Source of the DNA: Actinomycetota bacterium | GTDB taxonomy: Bacteria > Actinomycetota > Actinomycetes > Propionibacteriales > Nocardioidaceae | Assembly: GCA_009701885.1 (NCBI GenBank) | Contig: WLJH01000007.1 | Location: 1 to 64,000, forward strand | Direction of reading: 5' to 3' | Length of the DNA stretch: 64,000 bases | Shown: in pieces, positions 16,542 through 24,743 of the stretch | How positions within the stretch are numbered: the first letter of the stretch is position 1 | Layout: every line of letters begins with the position of its first letter | The notes under the pieces: model-generated | What the model was told of the DNA's origin: nothing | Database searches by the model: none | What the model saw: the letters and a program-made list of their open reading frames with translations, nothing else | Translations under genes and position numbers: made by a program

Positions 16542-19232
16542 CTACTCAACCGTGGCAGCTGACCGGTCGGGGTCCGGGCCCGTGGGGGCAGCGGGTACGC
16601 CGTCGGCCTCCTCGAGGGGGCCGGGGGAGCCGGTCACGGTGCCGCCGAGCGCGGCCAGGGCGTCGGGCAGGTCGTCGCGGCCGGTGACGCCGAGCTTGCG
16701 GTAGACCCGCGCCAGGTGGTTGTCGACCGTGCGCACCGAGAGGCGGCAGCGGTCGGCGATCTCCTTGCTGCGCAGGCGGGCGGCCGCGAGCCGGGCGACC
16801 TCGAGCTCGCGTGGTGACAGCAGCGCGGGCTGGCCGCTGTCCGGCCACGGCGTGGCGCCGTGGTCGGCGAGGACGGTGAGCTGGCGCAGGTGCGCCTTGC
16901 GCGCGGCCTCGGCGCGTCCGGCCCGCTCCCACAGGGCCCGCGCGGTCGCGAGGCAGGACGCGGCTCGCCCGTGCAGGCCCATCCGGGCCAGGTCCTCGGC
17001 GACCTCGCCGAGGGCGACCGGGTCCTCCGCGGCGACGGCCTGCGCCCGCCGCAGCAGTACCGGGCCGAGCGCGGCGTCGGGGTGGACGTGCTCGGCGATC
17101 AGCGCGCCCCGGTCCGCGGCGCTCGCGGGGTGCACGAGCACGGCCTCGTCGATCGCCATGAGCCCGAGGTGGCGGTGGGACTGCTCGACCGCGAGCAGCC
17201 CGGCCGCCGCCAGCTCCTCTCCGGCCGCGGTCTCGTCGCCGCGCAGCAGGTGCCGCTGCGCCCGCACGCGGGCCAGGTGCAGCTCGACCTTCACGTCGCT
17301 CGCCTGTTCGGGCGTCAGCTCCGAGGCCAGCCGGTCCGCGGTCGCCTGGTCGCCCTCGCGCGCGGCGACGGCGGCCCGCAGCGCGGTGGCCGCGGCGCCC
17401 AGCCCGGTGAAGTCGCGCCACGCGAGGTGCCGCACCGCGCGGTCGGCCAGTGCCCGGGCGTCGACGATCCGCCCAGCGTGCAGGGCCAGCTCGGCCGTGG
17501 CGTACTCCCACATCCCGAGGCACGGGTCGGCCTCGGTCGCGGCCCGCCGGCGGTGCGCGTGCGCGACCTCCTCGGCCTCCGCGAGCCGGCCGTCGAAGGC
17601 GTCGGCGAGGTAGTGCGAGAGCCGCAGCAGGTCGCCGACGTACGCCGGCACCGCGTCGGTACGCCGGAGGGCGCCCGTCCCGCGGACGACCAGCTCGCGG
17701 GCGACCGCGGGGGAGCCGTCGAGCGAGGCGATCATCGCCCCGATGACCGCGTCGTTGACCTCGGCGACGGCCGCGGCGTCGGGTCCGACCGGGCTGGTCT
17801 CCCGGCCGCCGAGCGCGCCCGGGTCCTCCTCCAGCGGCATCCCGGCCATGAGCCGCCACTTGACCAGGTCGCCGTGGAGCACCCGGCGCAGTCCCTCGTC
17901 GGCGACCCGGGTGGCGAGGGCGGCGACCCGCTCGACGGCCTCGGCCGGTCGCTGGGCGCGGACCGCGAGGAGCAGCCCGAGCTCCTGGCCCGCACGGGTG
18001 AGCAGCTGGTCGTCGGCGTCCGCCGCCTCGGTGGCCGCCACGAGGTGGGAGTCGGCCTCGTCCAGGCGGCCCTCGGCCGAGAGGGCGCTGCCCAGCAGCA
18101 GTCGCAGCTCGGCCACGTGGGCGTGGTCCGGCTCGACCCGGCGCAGCAGGTCCAGGGCGAGCGACGTCGCCCCGCGGGCGGCCTCGCGGGCGGCGGTCGC
18201 CAGCACGCGCTCCAGCGGCACCTGCCCGTCGAGGCGGGACCGCAGGTGCACCTCGACGTCCTGCCAGCCCTCGCGTCCCGCGGCGGCCGCCACCCCACGG
18301 GACAGGGCCTCGGCGGTGCGGGTCGGGTCGGCGCCGTCGCGGAGCACGCCGCGCGCCAGGCCGTCGACGAGCTCGACGGCCCCGGGTGCCGGCTGCTCGG
18401 ACCGGGCCAGCAGGCCGTGGTGCAGCAGCCAGTCGACGGGTACGCCGGGCAGCGCTGCGAGCGGCAGCGGCCCGGTGATCGCGAGCAGCTCGACGACCTC
18501 GCGGGCTGCCGGGTCCAGGTGGGCCAGCCGCTGGTCGACCAGCTCAGTGAGTCGCGAGGTCACCCGCAGGCGACCCAGCGTGACGCCGGCAGGGCCGCTG
18601 GTGGTGGTGCCGGCGGCACCGGCGAGCAGCTCGCGCACCACGAGCGGGTTGCCGCCGGCGTACCGCAGCAGGAGGGCGGCCGACGGTGCGGAGAGCTCGT
18701 CACCGAGCCGCTCGGCAGCCATCGCGAGCACCGCGTCGTCGGAGAGCGGGCCGAGCTCCTCGCAGCCCCAGCCGCCCCGCGCGCCCAGGTCGTCCTGGAT
18801 CGCCCGGGGGACCTGCTCCAGGCTCGGGACGGTCGCGACCACCGCGACGCCGGCCCGCGCGAGCTGGGCGAGGAGCACCTGGGAGGCGCGGGTGAGCAGG
18901 TGCAGGTCGTCGACCAGGGCCGTCACCCCGGCCGCGCGCACCTGCGCGGGCAGGCGCGTGTAGACGTCGAGGGTGGCCGGTCCACCCTCGGCCGCGAGCC
19001 CGACACCGAAGCGCGCGAGCAGCGGGGCGAAGGCGACCAGGGGTATCCCGGCCTCGCCGTCGGCGCCTCGCACCAGGCAGTGCTCGGTGCCGCTCTCGGC
19101 GAGCTGCCCGGCGAGCGCCTCGAGCAGCTGCGAGCGGCCGGCGCCGGGGGGGCCGACGACGAGCACGGCCCGGCGCTCCAGCACGTGGGCACGCAGGCGC
19201 TGGAGCTCCTCCGCGCGCCCGGTCGTGCTCAT
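16542..19232 (-). CDS. Large LuxR-family ATPase regulator (MalT/LAL-type)
   Basis: 896 residues. An N-terminal P-loop module shows VVGPPGAGRSQLLEAL, then LVDDLHLLTRAS as a Walker B-like strand. A long helical, TPR-like middle (about 330-800) is rich in Ala/Leu/Arg. A C-terminal LuxR helix-turn-helix follows: LLSPRELEVARLAAARLRSKEIA, CRLSVRTVDNHLARVYRKLGV. The Walker A invariant lysine is replaced by arginine (GAGRS), so ATP use may be altered. ATG at 19232 is supported by TATTTT at leaderless spacing. The longer open frame reaching 20621 is not real because it would absorb the next gene. Targets are unknown. Confidence 0.88.
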   Translation of the reverse strand: MSTTGRAEELQRLRAHVLERRAVLVVGPPGAGRSQLLEALAGQLAESGTEHCLVRGADGEAGIPLVAFAPLLARFGVGLAAEGGPATLDVYTRLPAQVRAAGVTALVDDLHLLTRASQVLLAQLARAGVAVVATVPSLEQVPRAIQDDLGARGGWGCEELGPLSDDAVLAMAAERLGDELSAPSAALLLRYAGGNPLVVRELLAGAAGTTTSGPAGVTLGRLRVTSRLTELVDQRLAHLDPAAREVVELLAITGPLPLAALPGVPVDWLLHHGLLARSEQPAPGAVELVDGLARGVLRDGADPTRTAEALSRGVAAAAGREGWQDVEVHLRSRLDGQVPLERVLATAAREAARGATSLALDLLRRVEPDHAHVAELRLLLGSALSAEGRLDEADSHLVAATEAADADDQLLTRAGQELGLLLAVRAQRPAEAVERVAALATRVADEGLRRVLHGDLVKWRLMAGMPLEEDPGALGGRETSPVGPDAAAVAEVNDAVIGAMIASLDGSPAVARELVVRGTGALRRTDAVPAYVGDLLRLSHYLADAFDGRLAEAEEVAHAHRRRAATEADPCLGMWEYATAELALHAGRIVDARALADRAVRHLAWRDFTGLGAAATALRAAVAAREGDQATADRLASELTPEQASDVKVELHLARVRAQRHLLRGDETAAGEELAAAGLLAVEQSHRHLGLMAIDEAVLVHPASAADRGALIAEHVHPDAALGPVLLRRAQAVAAEDPVALGEVAEDLARMGLHGRAASCLATARALWERAGRAEAARKAHLRQLTVLADHGATPWPDSGQPALLSPRELEVARLAAARLRSKEIADRCRLSVRTVDNHLARVYRKLGVTGRDDLPDALAALGGTVTGSPGPLEEADGVPAAPTGPDPDRSAATVE

Positions 19233-19239
19233 GGCGCCG

Positions 19240-19245
19240 AAAATA
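19240..19245 (-). promoter_or_regulatory. -10 hexamer TATTTT, leaderless start
   Basis: Minus strand TATTTT lies 7 nt before the ATG of the LuxR-type regulator and is unusually AT-rich for this genome. Confidence 0.6.
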
Positions 19246-19286
19246 GCCCGCCGGGGTGAAGCCATGGGCTGATCCGGGAGGTTCGC

Positions 19287-19323
19287 CCGGTGGGCGGACC
19301 GGTTCGTCCGGACCGCCCACCGG
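19287..19323 (-). terminator. Strong hairpin terminator of the secreted repeat protein gene
   Basis: A 16-nt arm (CCGGTGGGCGG, A, CCGG) pairs with its complement with one A-A mismatch and a 5-nt loop. It lies 35 nt after the stop of the gene at 19358-20488 and before the regulator's promoter. Confidence 0.75.
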
Positions 19324-19357
19324 CGACGCAGGTGACCGCCGTGTCGGCGGCCCCGCC

Positions 19358-20488
19358 TCAGGAGACCTTGAAGCCGGACGCCGCGGTGCGACCGCTCTCG
19401 GCGCCCTTGGCGGTGATCTTCCACGTGCCCTTCGCCGCCTTCTTGAGCTTCACGGCCTTGCTGATCTGGCCGTTGGCGTCGGCCGTGACGCTGGAGCCGA
19501 AGGCCTTCTTGGTGCCCTTCTTGGCCGGGCCCTTCTTCTTCAGCTTCAGGGTGACCTTCTCGCCGGGCTTGAACTGCGAGCCCGTCACGGTGACCTTCTT
19601 CCCGACCTTCACCGGCGAGCTGGCCACCGCCAGCTGTGCCTTCTTGGCGATGACGGTGATGAAGGTCGTCGCGGTCTCGCCCTGGTACGTCGCGCGCACC
19701 TCCTGCTGACCCGGGGGCGCGAACTCGGGGATGACCAGCTCGCCGTCGAAGAAGCCGATCTCGTCGACCGGGAAGGCGTTGGCGGCCTCGCCGCCGACGG
19801 TCGGGGTCAGCGTGCCGACCTGGGCGAGGAAGTCGCGACCGTCGATGCCGACGGACTGGCCCTGGGTGGCCTGGAGGGAGTCCAGGGTGATCTGGGCCGG
19901 TGCGTTCGGGTCGAAGACACCGACCGTCACCAGCGAGGTGGGGTTCGCGACCCGGTCGCAGGAGTAGCGGTAGTTCTTCCCGGTGTCGCCCGCGGAGCCC
20001 AGGATGTCGACGGTGACCTTCTTGAGGAAGAAGGAGTAGCGGCCCGACTCGCCGTACTCCACGTTGTCGACGTCGTACTCGCCGAGCACCAACGGCTGGC
20101 TCGGGTCGAAGTCGCCGAGGACGGTGGTCGGCGCCGAGAACTGCAGGCTCCCGCCGCGGCTGTCCTCGAACTCCACGAAGATGTCCAGGCTGGTGTCGGT
20201 GAGGCTCTCCGGGAAGGTGCCAGCGGGGACGCTGCCGAGCTCGAAGCCCACGGTCTGGCTGCTGAAGACCGGCACCGGGCTCGGGTGGTCGACGGTGATC
20301 GGGAGCGACCAGGTGCCGTTCTGCGTGACGGGGTCGTTCTCGGCGAGCGGGTTGAGGATCACGTCGCAGTCGTTGAACGACACGGTCCCCGAGCCCACGA
20401 CCGCCTGCGAGGGCAGCGTGGCGAGGGCGGGCAGGACGAGGCCGGCGCCGACGGCGGCGACGACTGCTCGGGAGCGGAGGCGGGGCAT
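19358..20488 (-). CDS. Secreted protein with Ig-like (IPT/TIG-type) domains
   Basis: A 376-residue exported protein. The signal peptide VVAAVGAGLVLPALATLPSQA ends near residue 29. A beta-rich region with two likely disulfide cysteines follows (FNDCD, RYSCDRV). The C-terminal segments ITLDSLQATQGQSVGIDGRDF and VASSPVKVGKKVTVTGSQF resemble IPT/Ig-like repeats. A Lys-rich stretch KLKKKGPAKKGTKKAFG lies near residue 315. The ribosome site GGAGA precedes the ATG. No enzyme motif is seen; a cell-surface or matrix role is inferred. Confidence 0.8.
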   Translation of the reverse strand: MPRLRSRAVVAAVGAGLVLPALATLPSQAVVGSGTVSFNDCDVILNPLAENDPVTQNGTWSLPITVDHPSPVPVFSSQTVGFELGSVPAGTFPESLTDTSLDIFVEFEDSRGGSLQFSAPTTVLGDFDPSQPLVLGEYDVDNVEYGESGRYSFFLKKVTVDILGSAGDTGKNYRYSCDRVANPTSLVTVGVFDPNAPAQITLDSLQATQGQSVGIDGRDFLAQVGTLTPTVGGEAANAFPVDEIGFFDGELVIPEFAPPGQQEVRATYQGETATTFITVIAKKAQLAVASSPVKVGKKVTVTGSQFKPGEKVTLKLKKKGPAKKGTKKAFGSSVTADANGQISKAVKLKKAAKGTWKITAKGAESGRTAASGFKVS

Positions 20489-20685
20489 GGGATCTCCAGG
20501 GGTCGGCGGATGAGGGAGTGGGGAGAAGGCAACCAGCGCGGCGCCCGCCCGGCGATGAGTAGCGATTGCCTAGCCCGATCCGGCCACGGGTCTCGTGGCT
20601 CGGCGCTGGCGCGCCTCGCACCTCGACCAGCGGTGGTCGAGGTCCACGGGGGAGAACCAGGAGGCGGCGAGGACCTCGTGGCTCC

Positions 20686-20691
20686 TAGGCT
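20686..20691 (+). promoter_or_regulatory. -10 hexamer TAGGCT, leaderless start
   Basis: TAGGCT lies 7 nt before the ATG at 20699. No ribosome site fits. Confidence 0.55.
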
Positions 20692-20698
20692 TCACCCC

Positions 20699-22633
20699 AT
20701 GACGACCCGCCCCGATGCCCGAGCCGCGATCGACGCGCTGCAGCGGCACGAGGCCTGGGCGCTCATCCGGCGCTCGACCCGCGTGGGCGGCAAGGACACC
20801 GTCGGCCTGGTCGGCGGTCGCCGCTGGGTGGCGGAGTCGATCACCGACGTACCCCTCGAGACCGGTGCGCCGGAGCCGGGCCGCACCTGCGACCGGCTGC
20901 TCGCCGTGCCGTTCCGCCAGGTCGCCGAGCGCGGCTTCGAGGCCCACGATGACGGCACACCCCTGGTGGTCGTGGACGTCGAGGAGGAGCACGAGCTCTC
21001 CGTCGCCGAGGTGCTCGACGCGATCCCCGACACCGGTGTCGAGCTGGCCGACCGGGGCGGCTTCGACATCGACGACGACGCCTACGCCAAGGTCGTCGAG
21101 GCGATCATCGAGGACGAGATCGGCCAGGGCGAGGGCGCCAACCTCGTCGTGGGCCGCCGCTACCGCGCCGTCGTCGCCGACTGGGACGCGACCAAGGCCC
21201 TGGCCGTCTTCCGCCGCCTGCTCGAGCGCGAGCACGGCGCCTACTGGACCTTCCTCTTCTTCACCGGCGACCGGTACCTCGTCGGCGCCAGCCCCGAGCG
21301 GCACGTCAGCGTGCACGGCGGCGAGGTCCGGATGAACCCCATCTCCGGCACCTTCCGGCTGCCCCGCACCGACCACGTCACCGCCCCCGACGGCGCACCC
21401 GCGCCGGACCTGAAGCGTGACCTGCTCTCCTTCCTCGCCGACGAGAAGGAGATCTACGAGCTCTTCATGGTGGTCGACGAGGAGCTGAAGATGATGTGCG
21501 ACATCTGCCACGAGGGCGGCCAGGTGCTCGGGCCGTTCCTCAAGCCGATGTCGCACCTCGTGCACACGGAGTACCTCCTGGCCGGACGCACCCGCAGCGA
21601 CGTCCGCGAGGTCCTGCGCGACACGATGTACGCCGCCACGGTCACCGGCTCCCCGGTCGAGAACGCCTGCCGGCTGATCAAGGAGTACGAGCCGCACGGC
21701 CGCGGCTACTACGGCGCCGCGCTGGCCGTGCTCGGTCGTGACCCCGAGGGCGAGCCGGTCCTCGACAGCCCCATCGTCATCCGCACCGCCGACGTCGACC
21801 TCGACGGCAACCTGTCGGTCACGGCCGGTGCCACCCTCGTGCGCGACTCCGACCCGGCGTACGAGGTGGCCGAGACGCACGCCAAGGCCGGCGGCATCCT
21901 CTCCGCCTTCGGCCTCGTGCCCACCCCGCCCGCGCGGCGCGAGGAGGTGCTGGAGCTCGTCAACGACGAGGACGTGCTCGTCGCCCTCAACAGCCGCAAC
22001 CGCCGGCTCTCGTCGTTCTGGCTGACCGACCAGGGCGACAGCGAGCCCGACCCGCGCCTGGCCGGGAGGTCGGTCGTCATCCTCGACGGCGAGGACGACT
22101 TCGTGAACATGCTGCGCCACGTCCTCGGCGTGCTCGGCATGGAGAGCTCGGTCGTGCGGCACGAGGACTACACCGACGGCTGCCTCGAGGGTCACGACCT
22201 CGTCATCGTCGGCCCCGGCCCCGGTGACCCCCGCGACGACGCCGACCCCAAGATGGCCACCCTGCGCGCCGCCGTCGACTCGCTGCTGGAGCGGCAGCAG
22301 CCGTTCCTCGCGGTCTGCCTCGGCCACCAGGCGCTCTGCCACCGGCTCGGGATCCCCCTGGCCTACAAGGACATCGTCTTCCAGGGCACCCAGTCGGCGC
22401 TCTCGGTCGACGGGCGCACCGAGCGGGTCGGCTTCTACAACACCTTCGTCGGTCGGGTCGGCCCCGGCACCGAGCTGCCCGAGGGTGTCAGCGTGGACGC
22501 CGACCCGGAGACCGGGGACGTGCACGCGCTGCGCGGTCCGCACTACACCGGCATCCAGTTCCACGCCGAGTCGATCCTCACCCAGCGCGGCGACGGCCTG
22601 CTGCACGAGGTCGTCGCCCGGCTCCTGGGCTGA
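20699..22633 (+). CDS. PhzE-type anthranilate/2-amino-2-deoxyisochorismate synthase
   Basis: A 644-residue fusion of a chorismate-binding domain and a class I glutamine amidotransferase. In the first part, GEGANLVVGRRY, VRMNPISGTFRLP, LVHTEYLLAGRT and TVTGSPVENACRLI follow the PhzE pattern rather than TrpE or PabB. The amidotransferase (from about 455) has the nucleophile in AVCLGHQALCHRLG and the His/Glu pair in FHAESILT. PhzE converts chorismate and glutamine to ADIC in phenazine synthesis. No phzD, phzF, phzB or phzG gene is near, so the real product is uncertain; anthranilate or a different metabolite is possible. PabA and PabB genes follow directly. Confidence 0.85.
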   Translation: MTTRPDARAAIDALQRHEAWALIRRSTRVGGKDTVGLVGGRRWVAESITDVPLETGAPEPGRTCDRLLAVPFRQVAERGFEAHDDGTPLVVVDVEEEHELSVAEVLDAIPDTGVELADRGGFDIDDDAYAKVVEAIIEDEIGQGEGANLVVGRRYRAVVADWDATKALAVFRRLLEREHGAYWTFLFFTGDRYLVGASPERHVSVHGGEVRMNPISGTFRLPRTDHVTAPDGAPAPDLKRDLLSFLADEKEIYELFMVVDEELKMMCDICHEGGQVLGPFLKPMSHLVHTEYLLAGRTRSDVREVLRDTMYAATVTGSPVENACRLIKEYEPHGRGYYGAALAVLGRDPEGEPVLDSPIVIRTADVDLDGNLSVTAGATLVRDSDPAYEVAETHAKAGGILSAFGLVPTPPARREEVLELVNDEDVLVALNSRNRRLSSFWLTDQGDSEPDPRLAGRSVVILDGEDDFVNMLRHVLGVLGMESSVVRHEDYTDGCLEGHDLVIVGPGPGDPRDDADPKMATLRAAVDSLLERQQPFLAVCLGHQALCHRLGIPLAYKDIVFQGTQSALSVDGRTERVGFYNTFVGRVGPGTELPEGVSVDADPETGDVHALRGPHYTGIQFHAESILTQRGDGLLHEVVARLLG

Positions 22634-22640
22634 GGGCCGC

Positions 22641-23222
22641 GTGGTCCTCGGCGGCCCCGTGCCCGACGTGGTGGTCGTGGACCACCACGACTCCTACACC
22701 TGGTCCCTGGTGCACCTCGTCGCCTCGGTCACGGGCAGGCTCCCCACGCTCGTGCAGCACGACGAGACGACGGTCGAGGAGGTGCTCGCCCACACCCACG
22801 TCGTGCTCTCGCCGGGTCCCGGCCACCCCGGCGTCCCCGCCGACTTCGCGGTCGGCGGCGCCGTGCTCCGCGCCGCCAGCCGGCCCATCCTGGGCGTCTG
22901 CCTCGGCATGCAGGGCCTGGTGACGGCGTACGGCGGCAGGGTCGAGCGCGCCGTGCCGGCCCACGGTCGCGTGTCGACGGTGTCCCACACGGGCGTCGGC
23001 GTGCTGGCGGGGCTCCCGCAGGGGTTCCGCGCCGTGCGCTACCACTCGCTCGCCGCCACCGCCGTGCCCGACTGCCTCGAGGTCACCGCCACCGCCGACG
23101 ACGACGGCGCGGTCATGGCCGTGCGCCACCGCGACCTGCCGCTCGAGGGCGTGCAGTTCCACCCCGAGTCGGTGCTCTCCGAGCACGGCCGGCACCTCGT
23201 GGAGAGGTTCCTGGCCCGATGA
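22641..23222 (+). CDS. pabA: Aminodeoxychorismate synthase glutamine amidotransferase subunit (PabA/TrpG)
   Basis: A 193-residue class I glutamine amidotransferase. The catalytic cysteine is in LGVCLGMQGLVTAYG and the His/Glu pair in VQFHPESVLSEHG. DHHDSYTWSLVHLVA replaces the usual D-N-Y-D-S-F-T start. It supplies ammonia to the chorismate-binding partner encoded by the next gene, with which it overlaps by 4 bp (ATGA). GTG at 22641, 8 nt after the PhzE-type stop, has GAGGG upstream; GTG at 22659 is an alternative. The overlap with pabB favours PabA over TrpG. Confidence 0.85.
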   Translation: MVLGGPVPDVVVVDHHDSYTWSLVHLVASVTGRLPTLVQHDETTVEEVLAHTHVVLSPGPGHPGVPADFAVGGAVLRAASRPILGVCLGMQGLVTAYGGRVERAVPAHGRVSTVSHTGVGVLAGLPQGFRAVRYHSLAATAVPDCLEVTATADDDGAVMAVRHRDLPLEGVQFHPESVLSEHGRHLVERFLAR

Positions 23223-24706
23223 GCACCCCCCCGGCTCCTGAGGCGGCCCCGGACCTGACCCGGCACCCGGTCATCGCCGAGTGGCTCGCCTCGCCCTCGC
23301 CGCGGAAGTTCTGGCTCGACGGCGGCGGCGCCCGCGACTGGTCCGGCCAGCGCTCCATCCTCGGCGTCCTCGCCGACGACGACGTCTCCCTCACCTACTC
23401 CGCCGCCCGCCGCGAGGTCACCCGGCACGTCGGCGGCCGCGCCGAGGTCGTCGGCGACGACGTGTTCGCCGTCCTCGAGGCGGAGCTCGTCGCCGGGGGG
23501 CCGCGGGACCAGTGGTTCGGGTACCTCGGGTACGCCTGCCGTCCCGACCTCCCCGCCCGGCCCTCCGCCGACGTCCCCGACGCGGTGCTGATGCGGCCCT
23601 CGCGGGTGCGGTTGGTGGAGCACGGGGTCGTGGGTGGGTCGGTCTCGGGGGCTCCGGGGTCGCCCACGCCGTCCGGGCCCTTCGGGCCCGACCCCCGGCT
23701 CGACGGCGCCCCCTTCGTCGCTACCAGCCCTCTCGCTCGTTCCTCACGAGAGGGCCGCCAGACCCAACCACGCTCCTCCGGGGGCGCCGTCGAGCCGGCG
23801 CCCGGGCCGGGGGGCCCGGACGGCGTGGGCGACCCCTCCGCATCGGTCGTCGGTGCGGGTGGGCTGGTGGCTGGGGAGGGGCTCGTCGATGACGAGTACC
23901 GGGTCGCCTTCGAGCGGGTGCAGGAGCGGTTGCACGCCGGGGACAGCTACGAGGTGAACCTGACCCACCGGGTGCGGGTGGAGAGCGGGCTCGAGCCGGC
24001 GGCGGCGTACCTGCGGCTGCGGAGGCTCAACCCGGCGCCGTACGCCGGGTTCCTCCAGCACGACGTGCCGGGGGCGCGGGCGTGGCTGTTGTCGAGCAGC
24101 CCCGAGCGGTTCGCGACGATCACCGGCGACCCGCGGGTGCTGGAGACCAAGCCGATCAAGGGCACGACCCCGCGCAGCGACGACCCGGTGGTCGATGCGG
24201 CGCACCGGGAGCGGCTGGCGAGCGATCCGCGCTACCGGGCGGAGAACCTGATGATCGTGGACCTGCTGCGCCACGACGTGGCGTCGGTGTGCGAGGTGGG
24301 CAGCGTCGAGGTGCCGCAGCTGATGGAGGTGGAGTCCTACGAGACCGTGCACCAGCTGGTGTCGACGGTGCGGGGGCGGCTGCGGCCGGAGGTGTCGACG
24401 GTGGCGGCGCTGCGGGCGCTCTTCCCGGCAGGGTCGATGACCGGGGCGCCGAAGCTGCGGACGATGGAGGTCGTCGACGAGGTCGAGGCCAGCCCGCGGG
24501 GGGCGTACGCCGGTGCCTTCGGCTGGGTGTCCGGTGACGGGCGCGCGGACCTGGGGGTGGTCATCCGGTCGCTGGTGACGGCGGGCGACGGGCGGTGGAC
24601 GGTGGGGACCGGGGGCGGCATCACGGTGCTCTCGGACGTGGCGGAGGAGCACGCGGAGGCCGCGCTGAAGGCGCGGCGGCTGCTGGAGGTCTTCACCCCC
24701 TCGTGA
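23219..24706 (+). CDS. pabB: Aminodeoxychorismate synthase component I (PabB) with palindromic insertion
   Basis: A 495-residue chorismate-binding enzyme. The PIKGT motif in LETKPIKGTTPR carries the lysine typical of PabB. AENLMIVDLLRHDV, PAGSMTGAPKLRTMEVVDEVE and VGTGGGITVLSD complete the active site. It makes 4-amino-4-deoxychorismate for folate or a p-aminobenzoate-derived product. Residues about 146-206 form a Gly/Pro/Ser-rich, low-complexity insertion before the catalytic domain (which begins VDDEYRVAFERVQ). That insertion is encoded by a 181-bp nested palindrome. Frame is kept. No pabC lyase gene follows; zwf is next. Confidence 0.88.
   Translation: MSTPPAPEAAPDLTRHPVIAEWLASPSPRKFWLDGGGARDWSGQRSILGVLADDDVSLTYSAARREVTRHVGGRAEVVGDDVFAVLEAELVAGGPRDQWFGYLGYACRPDLPARPSADVPDAVLMRPSRVRLVEHGVVGGSVSGAPGSPTPSGPFGPDPRLDGAPFVATSPLARSSREGRQTQPRSSGGAVEPAPGPGGPDGVGDPSASVVGAGGLVAGEGLVDDEYRVAFERVQERLHAGDSYEVNLTHRVRVESGLEPAAAYLRLRRLNPAPYAGFLQHDVPGARAWLLSSSPERFATITGDPRVLETKPIKGTTPRSDDPVVDAAHRERLASDPRYRAENLMIVDLLRHDVASVCEVGSVEVPQLMEVESYETVHQLVSTVRGRLRPEVSTVAALRALFPAGSMTGAPKLRTMEVVDEVEASPRGAYAGAFGWVSGDGRADLGVVIRSLVTAGDGRWTVGTGGGITVLSDVAEEHAEAALKARRLLEVFTPS
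23656..23836. repeat. 181-bp nested palindromic element inside pabB
   Basis: Three concentric perfect inverted arms share nearly one centre: 25 bp (23656-23680 with 23812-23836), 19 bp (23695-23713 with 23780-23798) and 8 bp (23728-23735 with 23747-23754). The element is read through in frame as a low-complexity linker. It resembles in principle the in-gene palindromic elements known from Rickettsia, although no relationship in sequence is claimed. Confidence 0.85.
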
Positions 24707-24730
24707 GGGGGATCGGGCGCCGGCGGTGAC

Positions 24731-24736
24731 TAGGGT
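24731..24736 (+). promoter_or_regulatory. -10 hexamer TAGGGT, leaderless start
   Basis: TAGGGT lies 7 nt before the zwf ATG at 24744. Confidence 0.55.
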
Positions 24737-24743
24737 CGGGGGC

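Noticed and set aside
16542..20621. Single giant gene joining the LuxR regulator and the secreted Ig-like protein
   Set aside because: The two coding sequences use different frames, a strong terminator at 19287-19323 separates them, and the regulator has its own -10 hexamer and ATG.
20699..22633. Phenazine biosynthetic cluster
   Set aside because: Only the PhzE-type gene is present; none of the other phz genes lies in the flanking 20 kb on either side.
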